Position numbers and translations under genes: made by a program. A stretch of DNA of 44,083 bases. It comes from Acidimicrobium sp. UBA3029. Lineage in GTDB: Bacteria; Actinomycetota; Acidimicrobiia; Acidimicrobiales; Ilumatobacteraceae. This document shows, in pieces, positions 25,173-34,150 of the stretch; within the stretch, counting starts at the first letter, position 1, and each line of letters starts with the position of its first letter. Location: NCBI GenBank assembly GCA_002367695.1, contig DFDK01000005.1, positions 21,202-65,284 of the forward strand. The letters run 5' to 3'. The notes beneath the pieces are model-generated. The model was not told the DNA's origin. It did no database searches and worked only from the letters and a program-made list of their open reading frames with translations.

Positions 25173-25203
25173 ATTATAAAAACCATACGGTATGCGACCT
25201 CAA
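25173..25203 (-). promoter_or_regulatory. Ferredoxin promoter
   Basis: Read on the minus strand, TTGAGG (25198-25203) and a perfect TATAAT (25173-25178) are separated by 19 bases, about 38 bases before the ferredoxin start. The -10 is the best canonical hexamer in the window. Confidence 0.5.
25184..25194. promoter_or_regulatory. Palindromic operator candidate CATACGGTATG
   Basis: An 11-base palindrome (5-base arms, one-base centre) lies between the -35 and -10 of the ferredoxin promoter. Sites of this kind are typical of dimeric TetR-type repressors, which would block the promoter. No regulator gene is adjacent. Confidence 0.4.
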
Positions 25204-25227
25204 GATTACACGCCACTTGTCGAAAAG

Positions 25228-25257
25228 TTGTGTTCTCGGCAAGGATTGCCCTATACG
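25228..25257 (+). promoter_or_regulatory. Candidate promoter of the proteasome operon
   Basis: TTGTGT (25228-25233) and TATACG (25252-25257) are 18 bases apart and point toward arc, whose ATG is at 25295 with GGGGAGGGG just upstream. Other hexamers in this AT-rich gap are possible. Confidence 0.35.
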
Positions 25258-25294
25258 GTTTCCAATTAGGTAGATCAATGGGGAGGGGTGACAC

Positions 25295-26962
25295 ATGACA
25301 TCTAATGCCGAGAAAGACTCAACCGATGAGGTGGCATTGACTGATTCCAAGATTCAGATTGCGCGTTTGACGGGTCAGAACGAAAAGCTTTCTTACACGC
25401 TTCGAGAAGCCCGTGAGCACATTGCATCGTTGCGTGACGAAGTCGACAAACTTACGCGCGCACCCGGGTCATACGGAACCGTCGTAGGGATCAATGACGA
25501 CCAAACGGTCGATGTATTAACGAACTCGCGAAAGATCAGGGTCTTTGCAGACAAAGACGTCGACGTAGAACAGCTGCAATTGGGATCAGAGGTCATGTTG
25601 AACGATGCCTTAAACATCGTTTTGGATCGTGGCAGTGAAACCACAGGTGAGGTCGTTTCCCTGAAGGAAGTTCTCGAAGATGGTGTTCGAGCAATTGTTG
25701 TTGTTCGAGGAGACGATGAGCGTGTGTGCGAATTGGCGACTGCCATTCGAGGAACACATCTGCGATCGGGAGATTTACTGAGGCTTGATTCGCGTTCAAA
25801 CCTGCTCCTCGAAAAACTAGATCAACCCGAAGTTGAACATTTGCTTCTTCAAGAGATCCCAAATATCTCATACTCGGACATCGGTGGCCTAGACATTCAG
25901 ATTGAACAAATCGCAGATGCAGTGGAGCTTCCTTTTTTACATGCCGACTTATTCGCCGAACACCAACTGCCTGCACCGAAGGGGATACTGCTGTACGGAC
26001 CTCCTGGATGCGGAAAGACATTGATCGCCAAAGCTGTTGCCAATAGCCTCGCACGCAAAGTCGCTTCGCGGACCGGAGACGATAAAGGGCGAAGCTATTT
26101 CATCAACATCAAAGGCCCCGAGTTACTCAATAAATATGTGGGTGAGACCGAGCGTCAAATTCGACTGATATTTGAGCGCGCACGAGAAAAGAGCGAAGAA
26201 GGCTGGCCGGTAATTATTTTCTTTGACGAGATGGATTCAATGTTTCGTACTCGCGGAACAGGCATCTCATCGGACATGGAATCAACAATCGTTCCGCAAC
26301 TGCTTGCCGAGATTGACGGAGTTGAAGGTCTGCGAAATGTCATCGTAATTGGCGCAACGAATCGCGAAGATCTCATTGACCCTGCCATACTGCGACCTGG
26401 TCGCTTGGACGTAAAGATCAAGATAGAGCGACCCGATGCTCGGGCCGCAGGTCAGATTTTTGCTCGGTATCTAACGAATGAACTACCAATCTCCCAAGCT
26501 GATATTGAAAATTTGGGTGGAGGAGACGTACAAAAGGCTGTACAAATTATGGTTGATCAAGCAGTTGAGGAGATGTATGCAACCACTGATGAAAATAGAT
26601 TTCTTGAAGTGACCTATCAAAACGGTGAAAAAGATATTTTGTATTTCAAGGATTTTTCGTCGGGAGCAATGATCGAGAATATTGTGCGTCGAGCCAAAAA
26701 ACTCGCTATTAAACGGCTGATCGATTCTGGTTTAAAAGGCATTTGTTTGCAGGACTTAATCGACTCGATACATCAGGAATTTAAAGAGCACGAAGATCTG
26801 CCGAACACGACGAATCCTGACGACTGGGCAAAGATATCGGGTAAGAAGGGTGAACGAATTATATTTATTCGCACCCTGGTTCACGATCGCGACGAAATTC
26901 AGGCCGGACGTGATTTTGGAGGCAAGGCAATCGAGCGAACGGCAACAGGGCAGTACCTCTAA
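25295..26962 (+). CDS. arc: Proteasome-associated AAA ATPase ARC/Mpa
   Basis: Ring ATPase that recognises pupylated proteins, unfolds them and feeds them to the 20S proteasome. The 555-residue protein has a coiled coil at about residues 15-58 that binds Pup, an OB-fold region (about 60-175), Walker A GPPGCGKT at 235-242, Walker [12 protein letters not shown], sensor VIGATNRED and arginine-finger region. It ends in GQYL, the C-terminal tail with penultimate Tyr that docks in proteasome alpha-ring pockets. Dop starts directly after the stop codon, so the two are coupled. Confidence 0.97.
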   Translation: MTSNAEKDSTDEVALTDSKIQIARLTGQNEKLSYTLREAREHIASLRDEVDKLTRAPGSYGTVVGINDDQTVDVLTNSRKIRVFADKDVDVEQLQLGSEVMLNDALNIVLDRGSETTGEVVSLKEVLEDGVRAIVVVRGDDERVCELATAIRGTHLRSGDLLRLDSRSNLLLEKLDQPEVEHLLLQEIPNISYSDIGGLDIQIEQIADAVELPFLHADLFAEHQLPAPKGILLYGPPGCGKTLIAKAVANSLARKVASRTGDDKGRSYFINIKGPELLNKYVGETERQIRLIFERAREKSEEGWPVIIFFDEMDSMFRTRGTGISSDMESTIVPQLLAEIDGVEGLRNVIVIGATNREDLIDPAILRPGRLDVKIKIERPDARAAGQIFARYLTNELPISQADIENLGGGDVQKAVQIMVDQAVEEMYATTDENRFLEVTYQNGEKDILYFKDFSSGAMIENIVRRAKKLAIKRLIDSGLKGICLQDLIDSIHQEFKEHEDLPNTTNPDDWAKISGKKGERIIFIRTLVHDRDEIQAGRDFGGKAIERTATGQYL

Positions 26963-28462
26963 GTGGCAATACCCAAAGTCTGCGGAATCGAAACCGAATA
27001 CGGGATCCTCTTCAAAGGAGGAGATGTCAACCCAATTACGGCTTCGTCGATAATCGTTAATTCGTATTCGAAAGGTAATCAAGATCTCGTCGGCTGGGAC
27101 TACATCGATGAACATCCCGGCAATGACGCCAGAGGCTATTCACTCGATGACTATCTCTTTCCAGAATACGAGAGTCAGCTCGTAAATACCGTTCTTACCA
27201 ATGGCGCACGCTATTACGTAGATCACGCACACCCAGAAATTTCTACACCAGAGTGCCGCAATGCTCTCGAAGCGGTGTTATTTGATCGTGCAGGAGAAGA
27301 GATCATCCGCAGAAGTATGCAGATAGCCAATGAAGGCCTTCCAGAGCATTCCGAAATTGTTATCTATAAAAATAACTCTGATGGGAAGGGCAATAGTTAC
27401 GGTTGTCACGAAAACTATTTGGTCTCGAGACTGACACCGTTCGTACAGATTGCTCAGCAAATAACGACGCATTTTGTCACAAGGCAAATATTTTGCGGCG
27501 CTGGAAAAGTCGGTGCCGAACATCGTGGACTTACTGGCAAGGGTCATGTGCAACCGGCATTTCAAATGAGTCAAAGAGCAGATTTTTTCGAAGAAGAAAT
27601 TGGTTTAGAAACAACGCTAAAACGACCAATCGTCAATACTCGCGACGAACCTCATTGTGATCCAACCAAGTATCGCCGATTGCATGTGATCGCAGGTGAT
27701 GCAAATATGAGCGAGGTTGCGACTCTGCTCAAACTTGGCACCACATCCATTGTGCTCGCGATGATCGAAGATGGCGCTTTTCCAGAGCACCTCACGATCA
27801 AGGATCCTGTACAGGCAATCCGCCAAGTGAGTCACGACACCACGCTGAATGCGCGCGTCTTGATGACGGATGGACGAATGTTGTCGGCACTAGACATTCA
27901 AATAGAAATACTTGAAGCAGCGAGACAGTATGCGGCTGACTATGGACTCGAATCGGTAGATACGCAAGTAGGTCACGATGTTCTGGTGCGATGGGCAGGG
28001 GTGCTCAATGATCTCGAGACCGACCCATTGATAGTTGCAAATATCGTTGACTGGGTCGCGAAGAAACGCATTGTCGATGGTTTTGCACAGCGTCATGGTC
28101 TACAGGATCACGATGCGCGCCTAAAGGCCATTGATCTGCAGTATCACGACATGCGAACCGATAAGTGTTTGGCCCTGCGGGCAGGTCTTGTCGAGTTGTG
28201 TGCAAAGACAGATGTGAGAACTGCAATGGTCAAGCCGCCAGAGAGCACTCGTGCTTACTTTCGGGGAACCGTCCTGCAACGATGGCCCAACGACGTGATT
28301 GCCGCCAACTGGGACAGTGTTGTATTTGACATTCCAAATCAAGGACTCAAACGAATTCCTATGCCTGAGCCATTGCGCGGAACGCGTGCTTTGGTCGGAG
28401 GTCTTCTAGCTAGCTCTCAGAATCCTTCAGACCTTATTGAAAAACTAAGTTCCGAGTTCTAA
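26963..28462 (+). CDS. dop: Pup deamidase/depupylase Dop
   Basis: Converts the C-terminal Gln of Pup to Glu and also removes Pup from substrates. The 499-residue carboxylate-amine ligase-fold protein begins with KVCGIETEYG, carries the Dop-specific insert (Dop loop) at about residues 44-77, and the nucleophile Asp87 in YVDHAHPEISTPE. Later segments ([40 protein letters not shown]) hold ATP and metal sites. GTG 26963 follows the arc stop with no gap. Its insert and length separate it from PafA, encoded downstream. Confidence 0.96.
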   Translation: MAIPKVCGIETEYGILFKGGDVNPITASSIIVNSYSKGNQDLVGWDYIDEHPGNDARGYSLDDYLFPEYESQLVNTVLTNGARYYVDHAHPEISTPECRNALEAVLFDRAGEEIIRRSMQIANEGLPEHSEIVIYKNNSDGKGNSYGCHENYLVSRLTPFVQIAQQITTHFVTRQIFCGAGKVGAEHRGLTGKGHVQPAFQMSQRADFFEEEIGLETTLKRPIVNTRDEPHCDPTKYRRLHVIAGDANMSEVATLLKLGTTSIVLAMIEDGAFPEHLTIKDPVQAIRQVSHDTTLNARVLMTDGRMLSALDIQIEILEAARQYAADYGLESVDTQVGHDVLVRWAGVLNDLETDPLIVANIVDWVAKKRIVDGFAQRHGLQDHDARLKAIDLQYHDMRTDKCLALRAGLVELCAKTDVRTAMVKPPESTRAYFRGTVLQRWPNDVIAANWDSVVFDIPNQGLKRIPMPEPLRGTRALVGGLLASSQNPSDLIEKLSSEF

Positions 28463-28471
28463 CACCCTGGA

Positions 28472-28482
28472 CTAGCAGCTAG
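28472..28482. promoter_or_regulatory. Palindrome CTAGCAGCTAG upstream of pup
   Basis: An 11-base perfect palindrome (5-base arms, one-base centre) lies in the 45-base dop-pup gap, about 14 bases before the candidate -10 of pup, where a -35 or regulator site would be. Function is not known. Confidence 0.3.
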
Positions 28483-28495
28483 AAGAGTTTTTGAC

Positions 28496-28501
28496 TATGG
28501 T
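28496..28501 (+). promoter_or_regulatory. Candidate -10 element for a leaderless pup mRNA
   Basis: TATGGT lies six bases before the pup ATG and no ribosome-binding site is present. It could give pup and the proteasome subunit genes separate expression from arc-dop. Confidence 0.35.
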
Positions 28502-28507
28502 TCAACC

Positions 28508-28702
28508 ATGCCTGAGCAACTGAAGAAAACTTCACAATCAAGAAAGTCAATAACACCACCAGTTGAATCCAAATCCAATCTTGGTAGTACTAGCAAGAAT
28601 CTAACGACTGACCTTGACAGCCTGTTAGACGAGATTGATGAAGTGCTTGAATCGAATGCAGAAGAGTTTGTCAAAAGCTACGTGCAAAAAGGTGGGCAAT
28701 AG
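28508..28702 (+). CDS. pup: Prokaryotic ubiquitin-like protein Pup
   Basis: A 64-residue, mostly disordered protein that is ligated to lysines of target proteins. The C-terminal half has the ARC-binding helix (DLDSLLDEIDEVLESNAEEFVKSYVQ, about residues 36-61) and the terminus GGQ. The final Gln means Dop must deamidate it to Glu before PafA can use it, consistent with dop being present. The N-terminal half is Ser/Lys/Pro-rich, the flexible part that starts unfolding. It sits between dop and prcB, the normal order. Confidence 0.97.
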   Translation: MPEQLKKTSQSRKSITPPVESKSNLGSTSKNLTTDLDSLLDEIDEVLESNAEEFVKSYVQKGGQ

Positions 28703-28719
28703 CCCTAACCTACAGATAT

Positions 28720-29505
28720 ATGTCAATGCCAATGTTTTCTTTTGAGCAGGATCCCGGTGCGAGTTTTGGCGAACTACTGAAGCGGGTTGGATTGTCGCCG
28801 TTTGGCGAATCCGGTCCCGCAAATGCAATGTTGGTTCCACATGCGACAACTTGCGTTGCACTTCGTTGTACCAATGGTGTTGTGATGGCGGGCGATCGAC
28901 GAGCCACCTCAGGCAACATAATTAGCCACCGTGAGATGGAAAAAGTTGTCCAAGCCGATGAATTTAGTGGAGTTGCGATCGCTGGTGCTGCCGGACCGGC
29001 GATGGAAATGGTCAAGTTATTTCAGTTGCAAATCGAACACTATGAAAAAGTGGAAGGTCAATCACTTTCCCTCGAAGGTAAGGCAAATCAGTTGTCGATG
29101 TTCGTGAGAAGCAACCTTCCAGCAGCAATGCAAGGTTTTATGGTTGTTCCGATATTCGCTGGTTTCGACACTCTTCTCAAACATGGTCGACTGTGGAATT
29201 ATGATGCAACCGGCGGTCGATACGAAGAACATGACTTTGTTGCTACAGGCTCTGGCATGCTGCATGCGGGTACCGTCTTGCGAATGGGATGGAGACGCGA
29301 TATGACTGTTGACGAGGGTGTTGAGCTTACGGCTCGAGCCTTGTGGGAAGCATCAGATGCCGATTCGGCCACAGGTGGACCAGATGTTTTGCGCGGCATC
29401 TACCCGGTTATTGCCTCGATTACTAGCGAAGGCTTTACTCGAATTGGCGACGCACAACTAAAGATCACATACGAAGCAATTGCAAAAGGTGTCGGTCAAC
29501 GATGA
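28720..29505 (+). CDS. prcB: 20S proteasome beta subunit
   Basis: Catalytic subunit of the proteasome core. The 261-residue precursor has a propeptide of 42 residues, then HATTCVALRC: cleavage before Thr43 would expose the N-terminal threonine nucleophile. The following GVVMAGDRRATSGN contains the Asp/Arg/Lys-region partners (the family has Asp17 and Lys33 in the mature chain), and TGSGMLHAGTVLR and TGGPDVLRGIYPVI are conserved. It starts 17 bases after pup and overlaps prcA by four bases. Confidence 0.96.
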   Translation: MSMPMFSFEQDPGASFGELLKRVGLSPFGESGPANAMLVPHATTCVALRCTNGVVMAGDRRATSGNIISHREMEKVVQADEFSGVAIAGAAGPAMEMVKLFQLQIEHYEKVEGQSLSLEGKANQLSMFVRSNLPAAMQGFMVVPIFAGFDTLLKHGRLWNYDATGGRYEEHDFVATGSGMLHAGTVLRMGWRRDMTVDEGVELTARALWEASDADSATGGPDVLRGIYPVIASITSEGFTRIGDAQLKITYEAIAKGVGQR

Positions 29506-30179
29506 GCATGCCTTTCTATGTAGCACCAGAACAAATGATGAAGGATCGTGCAGACTATGCGCGTAAGGGAATTGCTCGAGGCAGGGCGTTGGTTGCATTG
29601 CAGTACAACGATGGCATTGCGCTCGTAGCCGAAAACCCTTCCAATACACTGCGCAAGATAAGTGAAATCTACGATCGAATTGCTTTTGCTGGTGTTGGTA
29701 AATACAACGAGTTTGATCAGTTGCGAGTGGCAGGCGTACGCGCCGCAGACCTAAAGGGGTATCAATTTTCTCGCTTAGATGTTGATGCGCGCGGATTAGC
29801 AAATCAGTATGCGCAAATTCTCGGACAGACGTTTACTCACGAGATGAAACCACTCGAAGTCGAAATTCTCGTTGCTGAAGTTGGGCTTACGCCCGATCAC
29901 GATCAGCTATTTCACATTATGTATGACGGTACCGTCATCGATGAGCATCAATTTACTGTGTTGGGTGGCGACATGGAGACGATCCGAGGTCGTATGGCCG
30001 AGCGCTTTGTTGCTGGCTCAACACTGCAAGATGCTGTCAAATTTGCCCATCAAGCGTTAAGTGCTTCTGAAACGCCAATCAATTCATCCGAACTTGAGGT
30101 GGCAGTGCTCTCACGAAACAATTCGCGTCGATGCTTCGCCAGACTGAGCGAATCCACGATCAATCAATATCTGGTTTAA
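29502..30179 (+). CDS. prcA: 20S proteasome alpha subunit
   Basis: Forms the outer, gating rings of the 20S core and offers the pockets that bind the GQYL tail of ARC. The 225-residue protein has the actinobacterial PrcA start (MPFYVAPEQMMKDRADYARKGIARGR, residues 3-28), whose first residues form the gate, then the core YNDGIALVAENPS and DRIAFAGVGKYNEFDQLR. It lacks an N-terminal Thr active site, as expected. The start overlaps prcB (ATGA), which favours equal synthesis of both subunits. Confidence 0.96.
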   Translation: MSMPFYVAPEQMMKDRADYARKGIARGRALVALQYNDGIALVAENPSNTLRKISEIYDRIAFAGVGKYNEFDQLRVAGVRAADLKGYQFSRLDVDARGLANQYAQILGQTFTHEMKPLEVEILVAEVGLTPDHDQLFHIMYDGTVIDEHQFTVLGGDMETIRGRMAERFVAGSTLQDAVKFAHQALSASETPINSSELEVAVLSRNNSRRCFARLSESTINQYLV

Positions 30180-30191
30180 ACCTCAATTGTC

Positions 30192-31550
30192 ATGGACAAA
30201 CGCATCTTCGGCATCGAAACCGAATATGGAGTTACTTGCACGCTTCGAGGCCAGCGTCGGCTCAGCCCTGATGAGGTAGCCCGTTACCTTTTTCGCAGAG
30301 TCGTTTCATGGGGAAGAAGTTCAAATGTATTCCTAGAAAATGGCGCTCGTCTTTATCTAGACGTCGGGTCACACCCTGAATACGCAACCCCAGAGTGTGA
30401 TTCGATTTACGACTGCACCGTGCACGACAAGGCGGGGGAACGGAAACTGGAAGAATTAATGATTAGCGCGGAAAAACGACTTAAAGATGAAGGCATACGC
30501 GGAACTATCTATCTATTTAAAAACAACACCGATTCGGCGGGAAACTCCTACGGATGTCATGAGAATTATCTCACTCGACGAAGTGCTGAACCAGACAAAT
30601 ACAAGCAACATCTCATTCCTTTTCTTATCTCACGACAAATTTTTACGGGCGCTGGCCAAGTGCTGCAAACTGCTCGCGGACCAATTTTTAGCATCGCACA
30701 GCGTGCCGAACATATTTGGGAGTCAATGAGTTCGGCGACAACACGCAGTCGTCCGATAATTAATACGAGAGACGAGCCGCATGCAGATGCTGAGATGTAT
30801 CGCCGGCTACACGTGATCGTTGGTGACTCGAACATGAGCGAATACACAACATTTTTGAAGTTGGGCAGTACGGCCTGCATGCTGAGAATGATCGAAGCAA
30901 ATGATATTTCTCTGCGAGATTTGACGCTGGAGAACCCGGTACGAGCCATCAGGGACTTTAGTCACGACATCACGTGTCGAAAAAAGGTAAGACTTGAGAG
31001 TGGTCGTGAACTCTCGGCACTTGATATTCAACGTGAATACCTTAATACCGCTCTAAAATTTGCCGACACACACGGTTTCACCTCGACCGAGATGAAGGCA
31101 TTAGAGATGTGGGAACACTGTATTTCCACAATCGAGAATGATCCGTTGAAACTAAACACGGAAGTTGATTGGGTTATCAAGCACAACCTAATTGAAGCAT
31201 TTCGCTCGAAACACGGCCTTGCCCTTGATGATCCCCGAGTGCAGACCCTGGATTTGCAGTATCACGATATTCGGCAAGACCGAGGAATTTTTTATTTACT
31301 GCAAGCCCGCTCAATGGTTGACCGAATTTGCAAAGAGGAAGATATAGCAGTCGCAATGGAAACTGCACCCCAGACTACGCGTGCAAAATTACGATCCGAA
31401 TTCATCATTGCCGCCAAGAAGAAGAACCGCGACTACACAGTTGATTGGGTTCACCTCAAGATTAATGATCAAGCACAGAAAACTGTATTGTGCAAAGATC
31501 CTTTTTTATATAAAGATGATCGAGTTGAAAAACTCATCGAATCGCTCTAG
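30192..31550 (+). CDS. pafA: Pup--protein ligase PafA
   Basis: Uses ATP to activate the C-terminal Glu of Pup and join it to substrate lysines. The 452-residue protein opens with [13 protein letters not shown], has the nucleophile/acid region [15 protein letters not shown] (Asp57), [38 protein letters not shown] and [11 protein letters not shown]. It lacks the Dop loop present in its paralogue at 26963-28462. It is 12 bases after prcA. In mycobacteria the next genes are pafB and pafC; here the next gene is a signal peptidase. Confidence 0.97.
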   Translation: MDKRIFGIETEYGVTCTLRGQRRLSPDEVARYLFRRVVSWGRSSNVFLENGARLYLDVGSHPEYATPECDSIYDCTVHDKAGERKLEELMISAEKRLKDEGIRGTIYLFKNNTDSAGNSYGCHENYLTRRSAEPDKYKQHLIPFLISRQIFTGAGQVLQTARGPIFSIAQRAEHIWESMSSATTRSRPIINTRDEPHADAEMYRRLHVIVGDSNMSEYTTFLKLGSTACMLRMIEANDISLRDLTLENPVRAIRDFSHDITCRKKVRLESGRELSALDIQREYLNTALKFADTHGFTSTEMKALEMWEHCISTIENDPLKLNTEVDWVIKHNLIEAFRSKHGLALDDPRVQTLDLQYHDIRQDRGIFYLLQARSMVDRICKEEDIAVAMETAPQTTRAKLRSEFIIAAKKKNRDYTVDWVHLKINDQAQKTVLCKDPFLYKDDRVEKLIESL

Positions 31551-31582
31551 CAGGGGTTCTCTGCGGCTACCGTTACAGGCTG

Positions 31583-32176
31583 ATGAATTCTGAACAGCCG
31601 TCGTCATTGTCCTCGATTAGTAAGGGGGTGCAACTTGTACGCGAATGGGTGACCGTGCTGGTTGTCGCTTTAGTTATTGCGATTACGGTTCGTTCACTGA
31701 TTTTGCAGCAGTTTTATATTTCTGGACCGAGCATGGAAGCGACCATGTTTCAAGACAACCGTGTTCTCGTCAATAAACTTTCATATCGATTACACGACAT
31801 ACACAGAGGCGATGTTGTCGTGTTTGACAGAGTGACCGTTGATGGTCAAGTTGTACAACATGATGATTTGATCAAGCGCGTAATCGCTCTCGGCGGAGAA
31901 ACTATTTCGATCAAGGACTGCAACGTATTTATTGATGGCAAACTTCTCAAAGAGTCTTACTTAAATGATTATGACATCGCTCAAACAATATTGGAAGATC
32001 GCTGTCGCGTACCTTCCATGGACGCCACAATTGTTCCAGAAAATCAATTGTTTGTAATGGGCGACAATAGGCCACAGTCTTTCGATAGTCGCATGTTTGG
32101 TCCCATTGCACAAAATATTGTGGTAGGCCGAGCGTTCGTTATTATCTGGCCGTTTAGCGCAGCAAAGTTTCTTTAG
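31583..32176 (+). CDS. lepB: Signal peptidase I
   Basis: Membrane-bound serine/lysine protease that removes signal peptides from exported proteins. The 197-residue protein has one N-terminal membrane helix (about residues 22-42), the catalytic Ser50 in [11 protein letters not shown], the general-base Lys98 in [10 protein letters not shown], and the conserved [17 protein letters not shown] box. A single helix is the usual Gram-positive layout. It begins 32 bases after pafA and sits upstream of the Tat genes, so protein-export genes cluster here. The 3' end overlaps the convergent GDPD gene by four bases. Confidence 0.95.
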   Translation: MNSEQPSSLSSISKGVQLVREWVTVLVVALVIAITVRSLILQQFYISGPSMEATMFQDNRVLVNKLSYRLHDIHRGDVVVFDRVTVDGQVVQHDDLIKRVIALGGETISIKDCNVFIDGKLLKESYLNDYDIAQTILEDRCRVPSMDATIVPENQLFVMGDNRPQSFDSRMFGPIAQNIVVGRAFVIIWPFSAAKFL

Positions 32177-32889
32177 ATCTGACTGTTATAGACCTCGACC
32201 ATTCGGTCAGGCCAATCACTGAACACACCATCCAGCCCCATCCGTATGCCATTGTCTATAACCGCTTCATGCTGCATGTCCCAACCGAAGCTGACAATAT
32301 TAAAGCGATGAAACAACGCAACTAGACCACCGTTCCAATCTGAATAATGCATATTGAATGCGTCTATACCATTTGCCGCGAGAGTCGCTGCCCGACGCTC
32401 CGGACCCTCCTTGATCTTGACAAGTCGAGTCGAATCAACGAGTTTGCATTTGGAAGCCAATTTTCTACTGCTTATCAACAAGTCGCAATTTGGATGACAG
32501 AGCCACAATCGATCCAGCATTGACTCATCGATATTTGCAACTATTTGCTCAATTGTTTCGAAAACAATCGCGTCCTTTATGTCAAGACTAAGTTGGTATT
32601 GAGTTCCGCAGTGTTGAAGTAACTGCTCAAGACTGGGTATGTGGGACGGCAATGCCGATCTGTCAAACTCGGCTATCGGTTTGGAGCGCAAACGTGTCTT
32701 AACTACGCCATCGTGATCGAGCACCAAAACTCCATCACGGGTGGTCCATACGTCGCTTTCTAATCCGGAAGCACCCAACTTGAGCGCCAGCGCAAACGCG
32801 TCAAGAGTGTTTTCGGGGGCATAAGCACTTGCTCCACGATGGGCAAAAAGAATAGGCGAGGTCAAAAGTGATGGAAGTCGCTGTTGCAC
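32173..32889 (-). CDS. Glycerophosphodiester phosphodiesterase
   Basis: A 238-residue GDPD-family TIM barrel that hydrolyses glycerophosphodiesters to glycerol 3-phosphate and an alcohol. Motifs: [22 protein letters not shown] with the catalytic His and the Glu, [19 protein letters not shown] with the second His and metal-binding Glu/Asp, and a C-terminal [10 protein letters not shown]. It has no signal peptide, so it should act in the cytoplasm, like UgpQ. GTG 32889 has a TATCAT hexamer six bases upstream, pointing to a leaderless mRNA. It is the only minus-strand gene in this block. Confidence 0.92.
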   Translation of the reverse strand: MQQRLPSLLTSPILFAHRGASAYAPENTLDAFALALKLGASGLESDVWTTRDGVLVLDHDGVVKTRLRSKPIAEFDRSALPSHIPSLEQLLQHCGTQYQLSLDIKDAIVFETIEQIVANIDESMLDRLWLCHPNCDLLISSRKLASKCKLVDSTRLVKIKEGPERRAATLAANGIDAFNMHYSDWNGGLVALFHRFNIVSFGWDMQHEAVIDNGIRMGLDGVFSDWPDRMVEVYNSQI

Positions 32890-32895
32890 AGAACA

Positions 32896-32901
32896 ATGAT
32901 A
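32896..32901 (-). promoter_or_regulatory. Candidate -10 element for the GDPD gene
   Basis: On the minus strand TATCAT ends six bases before GTG 32889 and no ribosome-binding site is present. It lies in the same short divergent gap as the tatB element. Confidence 0.4.
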
Positions 32902-32922
32902 TGCCGAAGTACTAACAGGCTT

Positions 32923-32928
32923 TAGACT
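32923..32928 (+). promoter_or_regulatory. Candidate -10 element for tatB
   Basis: TAGACT ends six bases before ATG 32935, again without a Shine-Dalgarno sequence. Together with the minus-strand element 21 bases away it forms a compact divergent promoter pair. Confidence 0.4.
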
Positions 32929-32934
32929 GATCAG

Positions 32935-33342
32935 ATGTTTAATTTCTCGGGAAGCGAGATCATTTTCTTGTTGATTCTCGGTCTCGTGGTTCTCGGTCCC
33001 GAAAAACTTCCTCCAGTTTTACGCAAAATGGGTCAGTTATATGGACAGTTCAAACGTATTACCGGTGATGCGCAATCTGAATTTAGGGGAGCATTTGCTG
33101 AACCCCTTCGTGATATCCAAGATGTCGCGAACGAATACAAGACTGTTTTTACAGATGCTTCAAAACAGATCGAAAGCGAATATGTGCAGACAACATCTAT
33201 ATTCACAGAAAGCGCCGCACAAGAGCAAACAGAAAATGCAATCGAACCGCAGTTCATCCCATATGAGGACGATGCAAGCACAGTAGAAGAGTTGAGCCTA
33301 GAGCCCCAGATTATTGAGTACGACATCAAAGAGGACCAATAA
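32935..33342 (+). CDS. tatB: Sec-independent protein translocase subunit TatB (TatA/B family)
   Basis: Substrate-receptor subunit of the twin-arginine translocase. The 135-residue protein begins [26 protein letters not shown], giving a short membrane helix (residues 6-21) with the membrane-embedded Glu8, then the GPEKLP hinge and a long amphipathic/charged helix. The Glu in the helix and the length over 100 residues favour TatB over TatA. The C-terminal half is acidic and Gln-rich, probably disordered. A one-base overlap joins it to tatC. Confidence 0.9.
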   Translation: MFNFSGSEIIFLLILGLVVLGPEKLPPVLRKMGQLYGQFKRITGDAQSEFRGAFAEPLRDIQDVANEYKTVFTDASKQIESEYVQTTSIFTESAAQEQTENAIEPQFIPYEDDASTVEELSLEPQIIEYDIKEDQ

Positions 33343-34145
33343 TGGCTTGGCGATTTTCAAAGGCTGTAGCCGATGGTTCAGAGCCGATGTCAATCATGGC
33401 TCATCTTTCAGAGTTGCGAATGCGGATTATCCGTTCTTGTCTTTCTATTGCTATCGGCGCCGCTGTAATTCTTATTTTTTATGATCAGGTTTTGCATTTC
33501 CTCACGCAGCCATATCGAAATATCTGCACGGCTCGACCAGATTTCAACTGCGACGGTTCGCTCTATGCACTTGGACCGATTGAGGGTCTTGCATCTCGAA
33601 TGCGCATTGCAGGTTACGGCGGAATCATCATCTCTGTCCCAATAATCCTTTGGCAACTCTGGCGATTTATTGCACCAGCAATGAGCAGCAAAGAGAGAAA
33701 ATACGCAATTCCTTTTGCGGTGTCATCATTTATTCTTTTCCTTTTTGGTGGTGCAGTTGCATTTTGGACTCTCGACAAAGCTCTTGAGTTTCTTATCTCT
33801 TGGTCAGGCGCGGATGTTAATCAGACTTACCAGATTGCCAAATACATCAGCTTGGTAGCCCTCATGGTGCTCGCATTCGGGACCGGATTCCTTCTTCCTG
33901 TTGTCGTAGTGTTTCTGCAGTTAGTCGGTGCAGTCACCCCACAGCAACTTCGCAAACAATGGCGTATAGCAGTAATGGTTGTGTTCGTTATCGCCGCTGT
34001 AATCACACCCAGCGGAGATCCAATCAGCATGCTCGCACTCGCCGTTCCTATGACATTGCTATATGTGCTAGCGGTGGTTATTGGTTATCTTGCACAACGA
34101 CGTAAACGAAAGAGCTCTCAAGACTACGACATAACCGCCTCGTAA
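33342..34145 (+). CDS. tatC: Sec-independent protein translocase TatC
   Basis: Polytopic core of the Tat translocase, which binds twin-arginine signal peptides. The 267-residue protein carries the N-terminal MAHLSELRMRIIRS signature and about six membrane helices, with conserved ILWQLWRFIAPAMSSKERKY and GTGFLLPVVVVFLQLVG, and ITPSGDPISMLALAVPM near the end. The tatB-tatC-helY order matches mycobacterial tatA-tatC-helY. The start overlaps the tatB stop by one base. Confidence 0.96.
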   Translation: MAWRFSKAVADGSEPMSIMAHLSELRMRIIRSCLSIAIGAAVILIFYDQVLHFLTQPYRNICTARPDFNCDGSLYALGPIEGLASRMRIAGYGGIIISVPIILWQLWRFIAPAMSSKERKYAIPFAVSSFILFLFGGAVAFWTLDKALEFLISWSGADVNQTYQIAKYISLVALMVLAFGTGFLLPVVVVFLQLVGAVTPQQLRKQWRIAVMVVFVIAAVITPSGDPISMLALAVPMTLLYVLAVVIGYLAQRRKRKSSQDYDITAS

Positions 34146-34150
34146 TAGTT

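Noticed and set aside
26963..31550. dop and pafA as a simple duplication or one mis-annotated copy
   Set aside because: The first has the Dop loop and about 500 residues, the second lacks it at 452 residues; they are the two standard paralogues of the Pup system.
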